A stretch of DNA of 15,406 nucleotides from Actinomycetales bacterium (lineage in GTDB: Bacteria > Actinomycetota > Actinomycetes > Actinomycetales > Actinomycetaceae), in the NCBI GenBank assembly GCA_022838965.1, contig JALHDK010000075.1, forward strand, positions 4,102 to 19,507. The letters are read 5' to 3'. The notes beneath the pieces are model-generated. The model made no database searches. It had not been told where the DNA came from and saw nothing but the letters and a program-made list of their open reading frames with translations. The position numbers and the translations under genes are program-made. Each line of letters begins with the position of its first letter. Within the stretch, counting starts at the first letter, position 1. This document shows positions 9,571 to 15,406 of this stretch, one piece after another.

Positions 9571-10471
9571 CGCCGACCCCCGTCTCCCAGCGCGAACCGT
9601 GGGTAGGAGGCGGCGGCTCCCGGGCGTTCCACGCTGAGCGTGCCGGCCACGACGGCCGCGCGGAGCGCGTCGGGCAGGGCGTGGCCCGCGGCCACCCCAG
9701 CCGCGAGGACCCCGACGGTGGCGTCGCCCGCCCCCGTCGTGTCGACCACGCGGCGGGGCCGCGGCGCGGGGACATGGTCGGTGCCGCCGTCGGCGGCCAG
9801 CACGGCGCCGGCCGCACCGAGCGTGACGACGACCTGCCGGGGCCCCCGCGGAGGCGCGCGGCGGCGACGCGCGCCTCCTCCACGGTCCGCGGGTGCGCGG
9901 CGCCGAGGAGGCTGCCCGCCTCCGACTCGTTCACCACCAGCACGTCCACGCCCGCGAGCGCCGTCGCCGGCAGCGCGATCGCGGGGGCGAGATTGAGGAC
10001 GACGCGGCAGCCGGCGTCCCGCCCTGCCTCGATCGCTGCCTGGATCGTCGCGCGGGGCACCTCGCCCTGCAGGACGAGAACGTCCTCCGGCGCGAGCGTC
10101 CCGAGGCCGGATGCCCGCGTGAGGGCGTTCGCACCCGGCACGACGACGATCTCGTTCTCCCCGGTGGGGTCCACCAGAATGTGGGCCGATCCCGTCGCCG
10201 CCTCCGACGCCGTCGCCAGCCGGGAGGTGTCCACGCCGTGGTCCGCGAGGCTGGCCCGCAGCTCCGCGCCGTCGCGGTCGGCGCCCACGGTGCCGACGAT
10301 CAGCGCGTGCGCGCCCGCCCGGGCCGCCGCCACCGCCTGGTTCGCGCCCTTGCCGCCGAGGCCGTGGGTCACCCCGGAGCCGAGGACAGTCTCCCCGGGA
10401 CGGGGGAAGCGCTCCGTGGCGACCGTGACATCACGGTTGACGGACCCCACCACGACCACGCGACCCGCCAT
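9567..10471 (-). pseudogene. rbsK: Ribokinase (PfkB family), single-base frameshift
   Basis: Ribokinase phosphorylates D-ribose at O-5 with ATP. The N-terminal part (10471 down to about 9850) is typical: VVVVGSVNRDVTV, the substrate motif GLGGKGANQAVAAARAG, NLAPA and VVNESEAGSLLG. After LRGG the frame breaks inside the GGGGCCCCC run at 9839-9847. Restoring one C on the coding strand yields PRQVVVTLGAAGAVLAADGG and joins the C-terminal part, which has the anion-hole/catalytic motif DTTGAGDATVG and ends at 9567. Restored length is about 301 residues, normal for the family. A homopolymer sequencing or assembly error is the simplest explanation. The ATG at 10471 has a strong ribosome-binding site. 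The residue after GAGDA is Thr rather than the usual Phe. The ribose assignment versus another PfkB sugar is probable, not proven. Confidence 0.88.
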
Positions 10472-10477
10472 GCAGCA

Positions 10478-10485
10478 TCCTCCTC
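10478..10485 (-). promoter_or_regulatory. Ribosome-binding site of rbsK
   Basis: GAGGAGGA on the minus strand lies 6 nt before the ATG at 10471 and decides the start. A CAGAAT sequence just upstream could be the -10 element. This gene is leadered, unlike the leaderless set to its left. Confidence 0.75.
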
Positions 10486-10531
10486 GCCACGATTCTGGCA
10501 GGTCTCCGGGCCGCGCGCTCCCGCCGGTCGC

Positions 10532-10552
10532 TACCCTGAGTCCCGAGGAGGA
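10532..10552 (+). promoter_or_regulatory. Putative -10 hexamer and ribosome-binding site of stress-protein/crcB operon
   Basis: TACCCT at 10532-10537 fits a TANNNT -10 box. It is followed by GAGGAGGA at 10545-10552, 4 nt before the ATG at 10557. A short 5' leader is implied. The divergent rbsK signals are within the same 85-bp region. Confidence 0.55.
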
Positions 10553-10556
10553 TTCG

Positions 10557-11096
10557 ATGCCGCACATCGTCCCGCAACCCAGCCCGGCCCGGCTCACCGA
10601 GTTCGCCGGTCATCCCGTCGTGGTGGGCGTGGTGCCCCGACAGCCCGAGCTGGTGGCGCTCACCGCGGCGTCGCTCGCCCGGGCGACACAGGCGACGGTG
10701 TACTTCGGCTATGTGGACACGGCCCGCGTCACCGAGAAGGAGTTCCCCGACGGCACCGTGCGGCACGTCGCGCTGGAGCCGGACGTGGCGGGCGACTCCT
10801 GGATGAACACCGAGCGCGAGATCAGGACCTTCCTCACCCGGGTCATGGCCGATCAGGGCGTGCCGTGGGAGTTCCGCTATCTTGCCGGCAGCCCCCAGCG
10901 TGCGCTCACCCATCTTGCCAGGGCGGTGGACGCGGCGGTCATCGTGGTGGGGACACGCGCACCCGGCGCCGGTGCGCGCTTGCGCGAGTTCGTCGAGGGG
11001 TCGGTGGCGGTGCGGCTGGGACAGCACCAGCACCGCCCGGTCCTGGTGGTTCCGCTCTCCGTCGTGGACTGGAAGGCGAAGGCGCCGTGGGACTGA
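10557..11096 (+). CDS. Universal stress protein (UspA) family protein
   Basis: This 179-residue protein has a single Usp alpha/beta fold. The first strand VVVGVVPRQPELV, the central YFGYVDTARV, and the C-terminal nucleotide-loop-like segment VIVVGTRAPGAGARL followed by EGSVAVRLGQHQHRPVLVVP are the family pattern. The glycine loop deviates slightly from the strict ATP-binding spacing, so ATP binding is uncertain. Typical Usp proteins are cytosolic and induced by stress. The ATG at 10557 follows GAGGAGGA. The stop overlaps the next gene's GTG start by 10 bp, putting this Usp at the head of an operon with two fluoride channel genes; a role in that response is inference. Confidence 0.88.
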   Translation: MPHIVPQPSPARLTEFAGHPVVVGVVPRQPELVALTAASLARATQATVYFGYVDTARVTEKEFPDGTVRHVALEPDVAGDSWMNTEREIRTFLTRVMADQGVPWEFRYLAGSPQRALTHLARAVDAAVIVVGTRAPGAGARLREFVEGSVAVRLGQHQHRPVLVVPLSVVDWKAKAPWD

Positions 11097-11539
11097 GGGG
11101 TCCCGGGCGGTCTGCCGACCGCGATCCCGTCCTGATCCTCCTGATTCTCGCCGGGGGCAGCGTGGGTACCGCGGCGCGCGCGTTCCTGGAGGCGAGCCAC
11201 CCGGCCGCGCCCGGCGGGTGGCCGTGGACCACCTTCGCCATCAACATGCTCGGGGCCTTCACGCTCGGACTCCTGCTCGAATCCCTGGCCGCCACGGGAC
11301 CGGACCGCGGCTGGAGGCTCCGGGTCCGGCTCGGAGCGGGAACGGGGCTGCTCGGGGGGTTCACCACCTACAGCACCTTCTCCGTCGAGACGGTCTCGCT
11401 CCTGCGCCACGCGCCGGCCCTGGGGGTCGGGTACGGGCTGGCGACCGCGCTCCTCGGGCTGGCTGCCGCGTGGGCGGGCATGGCGATCGCGGGTCGCGTC
11501 GTCCAGCGGACGGCCCGCCGCCCGGAGGCAGCAGGGTGA
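11087..11539 (+). CDS. crcB: Fluoride channel subunit CrcB/Fluc (first of tandem pair)
   Basis: This small four-helix membrane protein (150 residues) exports fluoride as a dual-topology dimer. Family motifs are GGSVGTAARAF (Arg31), FAINMLGAFTLG (Asn54) and the Phe-box segment LLGGFTTYSTFS. In that segment the first Phe-box position is Tyr95 while the second, Phe98, is kept. Hydrophobic helices lie at about 15-32, 48-70, 82-103 and 110-135. I chose the GTG at 11087, overlapping the Usp stop; GGAAGG upstream may serve as ribosome-binding site. The start is less certain than the family call because the first 13 residues are not conserved sequence. It overlaps the second crcB by 4 bp (GTGA). Confidence 0.9.
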   Translation: MGLRGPGRSADRDPVLILLILAGGSVGTAARAFLEASHPAAPGGWPWTTFAINMLGAFTLGLLLESLAATGPDRGWRLRVRLGAGTGLLGGFTTYSTFSVETVSLLRHAPALGVGYGLATALLGLAAAWAGMAIAGRVVQRTARRPEAAG

Positions 11540-11898
11540 CCGCACTGCTGGTGGCTCTGGCGGGTGGCCTGGGCGCAGCCGTCCGCTTCCTCGCCGACAG
11601 CTGGATCGCCCGCCACAACCGCACCGTGTTCCCTCTCGGGACCATCACCGTCAACGTCACGGGATCCCTGCTGCTCGGGCTGCTGGCGGGCTGGCTCCTG
11701 CGCGGCGACAGCACCCTCGCGACGCAGGCACTCGGCGTCGGCTTCCTCGGCGGCTACACCACCTTCAGCACCGCCAGCGTCGAGGGGGTCCGCCTGTTCC
11801 GCGTCGGCCGGCGACGGGACGCCGCCCTGCATGCCGGTGGGAATCTCGTCCTGGCGGTCTCGGCCGCGGCCCTCGGCGTGTGGCTCATGTCGCCCTGA
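11536..11898 (+). CDS. crcB: Fluoride channel subunit CrcB/Fluc (second of tandem pair)
   Basis: This 120-residue CrcB/Fluc subunit has the same fold and motifs: ALAGGLGAAVRF (Arg17), ITVNVTGSLLLG (Asn40) and the Phe-box segment FLGGYTTFSTAS. Here the first Phe-box residue, Phe77, is kept and the second is Ala80, the reverse of its neighbour. Fluc channels work as antiparallel dimers with two pores, and paired genes often give heterodimers, so the two proteins probably assemble together. The start GTG overlaps the preceding stop by 4 bp, with GGAGG at 11524-11528 as a suitable ribosome-binding site, so translation is coupled and roughly equimolar. Confidence 0.92.
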   Translation: MTALLVALAGGLGAAVRFLADSWIARHNRTVFPLGTITVNVTGSLLLGLLAGWLLRGDSTLATQALGVGFLGGYTTFSTASVEGVRLFRVGRRRDAALHAGGNLVLAVSAAALGVWLMSP

Positions 11899-11912
11899 GC
11901 CACTCCGTGTCA

Positions 11913-11942
11913 GAGCGTGGAAAACCGGACACCGACACGCTC
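11913..11942 (+). other. Inverted repeat between crcB and glgB
   Basis: GAGCGTG (11913-11919) and CACGCTC (11936-11942) are perfect 7-bp inverted arms with a 16-nt loop, 14 bp after the second crcB stop. There is no T-tract, so it is at best a weak terminator or an mRNA 3'-end hairpin; an operator is also possible. The rest of the 168-bp gap includes TACCGT at 11964-11969, a possible -10 box for glgB. Confidence 0.4.
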
Positions 11943-12051
11943 ACGCCCGGGCTGCGGAACGACTACCGTCGAGGAATACCCGATGGCACGCGCCACGGGG
12001 TTCAACCCAGCCTCCACACACACTACGACCCGGCTTCCGCCGGTTCGATCG

Positions 12052-12060
12052 AGAGGAGAG
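12052..12060 (+). promoter_or_regulatory. Ribosome-binding site of glgB
   Basis: A purine run containing GGAGAG lies 6 nt before the ATG at 12067. It selects this start over upstream in-frame codons (an extension to 11917 would read through the inverted repeat and likely promoter). Confidence 0.7.
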
Positions 12061-12066
12061 TGTTCG

Positions 12067-14070
12067 ATGGCACACGATCTGGCCGGCGGTCTGACCGGTT
12101 GGGATCTCGAGGGATTCCACCAGGGGGGTGACACGGAGTGCTGGAAGCGCCTCGGCTCTCACGTCGTCACCATTGAGGACGACGAACGTGGGCCGATCAC
12201 CGGCACCCGGTTCGCCGTCTGGGCGCCCAACGCGCGAGCCGTGCGCATCAACGCGGACTTCAACTGGTGGACCGGCGATGACATGCACCTCATCCCCGGA
12301 TCGGGCGTCTGGGGCCTCTTCGTTGAGGGCGTGGGCGAGGGGACGCTGTACAAGTACAACATCCTCGGAGCCGACGGCGTCTGGCACGAGAAGGTCGACC
12401 CCATGGCCCGCTTCGCGGAGCAGGCCCCCTCCAACGCCTCGATCGTCTACGAGAGCAAGTACATCTGGTCCGACGACGAGTGGATGGAGGCGCGGGCCAA
12501 GGTCGTCCCCCACCAGGCGCCGATGGCGATCTACGAGGTGCACCTCGGCTCGTGGCGAAAGGGCAAGACCTACCTCGAGCTCGCCGAGGAACTCGTCGAG
12601 TACGTGACGTGGCAGGGATTCACCCACGTCGAGTTCATGCCGGTCACGGAACACCCGCTCGTCGCCTCGTGGGGCTACCAGGTGACGAACTACTTCGCAC
12701 CGCAGTCCCGCCTCGGCAAGCCCGACGAGTTCCGGTACCTGGTGGACAGGCTGCACCAGGCCGGCATCGGCGTCATCCTCGACTGGGTGCCGGGCCACTT
12801 CCCGAAGGACGAGTGGGCGCTGGGCCGGTTCGACGGCACCGCGCTCTACGAGCACGCCGACCCCCGCCAAGGCGAGCACAAGGAGTGGGGCACCTACATC
12901 TTCAACTACGCCCGCAACGAGGTGAAGTCCTTCCTGGTCTCCAACGCCCTCTACTGGGTGATGGACTTCCACATCGATGCGCTGCGGGTCGACGCCGTCG
13001 CCTCGATGCTCTACCTGGACTACAACCGCAAGGATGGCGAGTGGGTGCCCAACCAGTACGGCGGGAACCACAACCTCGAGGCCATCGACTTCCTCCGGTA
13101 CGTCAACCGCCACCTGTACGAACGGGTCCCGGGCGTCGTGATGATCGCCGAGGAGTCCACGGCGTTCGACGGCGTCACCAAGCCGGTCTACCTGGGCGGC
13201 CTCGGCTTCGGCTTCAAGTGGAACATGGGCTGGATGAACGACACGCTGCGCTACCTCGCGCTCGAGCCGGTCTACCGCCAGTACCACCACCACGAGATGA
13301 CCTTCGCGATGGTCTACCAGTACTCGGAGAACTACGTCCTGCCCATCAGCCACGACGAGGTGGTCCACGGCAAGGGTTCGATGATCAACAAGATCCCGCA
13401 GGACGACTGGCGGAAGTTCGCCACGCTGCGGGCCTTCTACTCGTACATGTGGGCGTTCCCGGGCAAGAAACTCGTGTTCATGGGCTGCGAGTTCGGCCAG
13501 CGCGCGGAGTGGAACGAGGATGTGAGCCTCGAGTGGTGGGTCGACGGCCTCTGGGGTCACCACGGCCTGCAACTCATGTTCAAGGACCTCAACGCCATCT
13601 ACCGGGAGAATCCCGCACTGTGGGCGCTCGACACGTCGCCGGAGGGCTTCCGCTGGATCAACGCCGACGACGCCGGGGCGAACACGTTCTCCTGGCTGCG
13701 CATGGACGGCAAGGGCAACGTGATCGCTGTCCTGGTGAACTACTCCTCGGTGCCGTGGACCGAGTACAAGATCGGGCTCCCGGAAGCGGGCGTCTGGACC
13801 GAGATCCACAACTCGGACGCCAAGGAGTACGACGGGTCCGGCTCGCACGGCAACTTCGGAAAGGTCATCGCCGTCGAGGAGCCCCACTACGGCTTCCCGG
13901 CGAGCGCCACCGTGTGCGTCCCTCCGCTCGGCGCGGTGTTCTTCCGCTACGACGGCCCCGCCGTCGAGGAGGAGACTGCCGGCGAGGGAGCCGAGGAAGG
14001 CTCGCCGGAATCGCCGGAATCGCCGGAATCGGCGGAGTCCGCGGAGTCCGCGGCCTCTCCCGCTGAGTAA
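12067..14070 (+). CDS. glgB: 1,4-alpha-glucan branching enzyme GlgB (GH13)
   Basis: GlgB cleaves an alpha-1,4 glucan and re-attaches it as an alpha-1,6 branch in glycogen. The 667-residue protein starts with a short lead-in, then a CBM48 domain (about 40-135, FAVWAPNARAVRI), the GH13 barrel from about 150 (YEVHLGSWR, WGYQVTNYFAP), and a C-terminal beta domain from about 570. Catalytic residues are visible: nucleophile Asp309 in DALRVDAV, acid Glu362 in MIAEES, and Asp430 in ISHDEVVHGKGSM. It lacks the extra N-terminal beta-sandwich of longer GlgB forms, which explains the length. The last 40 residues (after FFRYDGP) are a low-complexity Glu/Ser/Pro/Ala tail not needed for catalysis. No other glycogen gene is in view; the gene stands alone with its own ribosome-binding site and a terminator after it. 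Confidence 0.96.
   Translation: MAHDLAGGLTGWDLEGFHQGGDTECWKRLGSHVVTIEDDERGPITGTRFAVWAPNARAVRINADFNWWTGDDMHLIPGSGVWGLFVEGVGEGTLYKYNILGADGVWHEKVDPMARFAEQAPSNASIVYESKYIWSDDEWMEARAKVVPHQAPMAIYEVHLGSWRKGKTYLELAEELVEYVTWQGFTHVEFMPVTEHPLVASWGYQVTNYFAPQSRLGKPDEFRYLVDRLHQAGIGVILDWVPGHFPKDEWALGRFDGTALYEHADPRQGEHKEWGTYIFNYARNEVKSFLVSNALYWVMDFHIDALRVDAVASMLYLDYNRKDGEWVPNQYGGNHNLEAIDFLRYVNRHLYERVPGVVMIAEESTAFDGVTKPVYLGGLGFGFKWNMGWMNDTLRYLALEPVYRQYHHHEMTFAMVYQYSENYVLPISHDEVVHGKGSMINKIPQDDWRKFATLRAFYSYMWAFPGKKLVFMGCEFGQRAEWNEDVSLEWWVDGLWGHHGLQLMFKDLNAIYRENPALWALDTSPEGFRWINADDAGANTFSWLRMDGKGNVIAVLVNYSSVPWTEYKIGLPEAGVWTEIHNSDAKEYDGSGSHGNFGKVIAVEEPHYGFPASATVCVPPLGAVFFRYDGPAVEEETAGEGAEEGSPESPESPESAESAESAASPAE
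14002..14055 (+). repeat. Degenerate 9-bp tandem repeats in glgB tail
   Basis: Six 9-bp units run in register: three exact TCGCCGGAA copies, then TCGGCGGAG, TCCGCGGAG and TCCGCGGCC. They encode Ser-Pro-Glu three times, Ser-Ala-Glu twice and Ser-Ala-Ala. The decay from exact to diverged copies along the array suggests expansion by slippage at the 5' side. Confidence 0.85.
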
Positions 14071-14078
14071 CGTCCCCG

Positions 14079-14119
14079 ACGCACGTGACGGCGCCCCGGA
14101 AGGGGCGCCGTCACTGCGT
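14079..14119. terminator. Bidirectional terminator-type hairpin between glgB and trpB
   Basis: A perfect 13-bp stem (GTGACGGCGCCCC, 14085-14097) pairs with 14102-14114 around a GGAA loop. Beyond one bulged C, a further 5 bp (ACGCA with TGCGT) extend it to 14079-14119. It lies 8 bp after the glgB stop and 11 bp before the convergent trpB stop, so it can serve both genes. There is no strong U-tract, as is usual in high-GC actinobacteria. Confidence 0.85.
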
Positions 14120-14130
14120 TCCGGGCCGTG

Positions 14131-15406
14131 TCAGCTGTCGATCATGGCCCCGGAGAGGAACTCCATGTAGGCCGGCAGGTCGAGCTGGCCGCTGCCGGAC
14201 ACACCGATCAGGATCACCCGGGCCTCGCCCGTCTCGGCGCAGCTCCGGGCTTCCCGGAGCGCGCCTGCGATGGCATGGTTCGACTCGGAGGCAGGGATGA
14301 TGCCCTCGGAACGGGCGAAGGTCACCCCCGCCTCGAACGCCTCACGCTGCCTGATCGAGATGGCGCCGATGAGGCCCTCGTGGTACGCGTGGCTGACGAG
14401 CGGTGCCATGCCGTGGTACCGCAGTCCTCCGGCGTGCACCGCCGCCGGCACGAAGTCCGCGCCGAGACTGTACATCTTCAGCAGGGGGGTCAGCTGGGCG
14501 GTGTCACCGAAGTCGTAGCGGTACTCCCCCTCGGTGAGGGAAGGTGCCGCCTTCGGCTCGCACGCCACGATGCGGGTGTTCGCACGGCCCTCGAGGTTCT
14601 CGCGCAGGAGCGGGAAGCTGATGCCGGCGAGGTTGGACCCGCCGCCGGCGCAGGCGTACAGGGCGTCGGGGGCACGCTCGCCGAACTCGGCGAGCTGGAG
14701 CAGCACCTCCTGCCCGATGACCGTCTGGTGCAGGGCGACGTGGTTCAGGACGCTGCCGAGCGAGTAGCTCGCCTGCGGATCTCCCGCCGCGACCTCGATC
14801 GCCTCGCTGATGGCCATGCCGAGGGAGCCGGGGGTCCCGGGGAAGCGTTCGCGGAGCGCCCGGCCGGTGGCGGTGATGTCCGAGGGGCTGCCGACGACGG
14901 ATGCGCCGTAGGTCTCCATCTGCATGCGCCGATAGGGCTTGCTGTCGAACGAACCCTGCACCTGCCAGACGTCGCAGGACAGCCCGAAGAAGGCGCAGGC
15001 CAGGGAGAGCGCGGCGCCCCACTGCCCGGCACCCGTCTCCGTGGTCAGCCGGGTGCGGCCCTCGATCATGTTGTAGTACACCTGAGCGACCGCGCTGTTC
15101 AGCTTGTGGCTGCCCACCGGGGAGACGCCCTCGTACTTGTAGTAGATCCGCGCGGGCGTTCCCAGCGCCTTCTCGAGCCGGCGCGCCCGGTACAGGGGCG
15201 ATGGACGCCACAGCTTGTAGATGTCCCGCACCGGCTCGGGGATCTCGATCCACCGTTCGGAGCTGGCCTCCTGCGCGATCAGGCCCATCGGGAAGATGGC
15301 GCTCAGGTCATCCGGGGTGAGGGGCTCGCGCGTCGCGGGGTGCAACGGCGGCGGAGGCGGGACCGGAAGGTCCGCGACGATGTTGTACCAGTGGGTCGGG
15401 ATCTGC
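14131..15406 (-). CDS. trpB: Tryptophan synthase beta chain, TrpB2 type, 5' end outside window
   Basis: This PLP enzyme condenses indole with serine to give tryptophan. At least 424 residues are visible, and the frame is open to the right edge with QIPTHWYNIVADLP and a poly-proline stretch before LHPATREPLTP. That N-terminus is typical of TrpB2, the longer group often encoded away from trpA. The PLP lysine is in VGSHKLNSA (codon at 15103-15105). The phosphate-binding glycine loop is CAGGGSNLAG, and TGAGQWGAALS and EGIIPASESNHA are conserved. A TTG at 15345 is in frame but is not the true start, because conserved sequence continues upstream. No trpA or other trp gene is in the window, so it may scavenge indole or serve as a second copy. 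The C-terminus (FLSGAMIDS) is complete. Confidence 0.93.
   Translation of the reverse strand, partial: QIPTHWYNIVADLPVPPPPPLHPATREPLTPDDLSAIFPMGLIAQEASSERWIEIPEPVRDIYKLWRPSPLYRARRLEKALGTPARIYYKYEGVSPVGSHKLNSAVAQVYYNMIEGRTRLTTETGAGQWGAALSLACAFFGLSCDVWQVQGSFDSKPYRRMQMETYGASVVGSPSDITATGRALRERFPGTPGSLGMAISEAIEVAAGDPQASYSLGSVLNHVALHQTVIGQEVLLQLAEFGERAPDALYACAGGGSNLAGISFPLLRENLEGRANTRIVACEPKAAPSLTEGEYRYDFGDTAQLTPLLKMYSLGADFVPAAVHAGGLRYHGMAPLVSHAYHEGLIGAISIRQREAFEAGVTFARSEGIIPASESNHAIAGALREARSCAETGEARVILIGVSGSGQLDLPAYMEFLSGAMIDS

Noticed and set aside
10472..10556. Fluoride riboswitch upstream of the Usp-crcB operon
   Set aside because: I looked for the conserved crcB-motif sequence and its pseudoknot in this 85-bp region and found none; the leader implied by the TACCCT box is also too short.
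7946..10597. Very long minus-strand open frame (883 codons) running from rbsK through the M20 region
   Set aside because: Only its first third is the rbsK N-terminus. After the frameshift near 9843 it reads low-complexity Arg/Pro/Gly sequence out of frame through the M20 peptidase gene, whose own frame has all catalytic motifs.
11941..13887. Long minus-strand open frame (648 codons) antisense to glgB
   Set aside because: It is a shadow of the GC-rich coding frame: no recognisable domain, Val/Asp/Glu/Arg-rich composition, and glgB on the other strand is unmistakable.

Overview
The window is dense, very GC-rich chromosomal DNA from an actinobacterium. Three genes support this: a Pup-proteasome ATPase (ARC/Mpa), the mycothiol ligase MshC, and an actinobacterial-type TrmI methyltransferase. 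From memory, the order (ATPase, trmI, RecB-like nuclease, PAC2, mshC, M20 peptidase) resembles the Mycobacterium tuberculosis region around Rv2115c-Rv2141c, so most of the window is conserved core rather than an island. I cannot name the genus. I see no tRNA, rRNA, insertion sequence, CRISPR array or phage gene, and no gene-free stretch over 300 bp.

Left block (1-3197, minus strand): an apparent operon of an M50 intramembrane metalloprotease, trmI and the proteasomal ATPase, transcribed leftwards out of the window. The ATPase is broken near position 802: about 30 residues of its inter-domain region are missing and the frame shifts.

Middle block (3197-8220): single genes alternate strand, as RecB-family nuclease (+), HAD phosphatase (-), PAC2 protein (+), mshC (-), aldo/keto reductase (+) and a small acidic protein (-). 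Divergent neighbours share short promoter regions and convergent neighbours overlap or nearly touch at their 3' ends. Every gene here, and the M50 gene, has a TANNNT hexamer exactly 6 or 7 nt before its start codon and no Shine-Dalgarno sequence, which is the layout of leaderless mRNAs.

Right block: rbsK (frameshifted by one base in a G/C run) and an M20 peptidase overlap by 4 bp on the minus strand. Divergent from them, a universal-stress-protein gene and two CrcB/Fluc fluoride channel genes overlap end to start on the plus strand. The two channels have complementary changes in their Phe boxes, which suggests a heterodimer. Then comes glgB (glycogen branching enzyme) with a repetitive Ser/Pro/Glu/Ala tail, a strong hairpin between convergent genes, and a TrpB2-type tryptophan synthase beta gene that runs off the right edge.

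The functions are mainly housekeeping: protein turnover, tRNA modification, thiol redox chemistry, sugar and glycogen metabolism, and fluoride export. I found no clearly new system. The most informative signals are the leaderless promoter series, the complementary Fluc pair, and the two broken reading frames.
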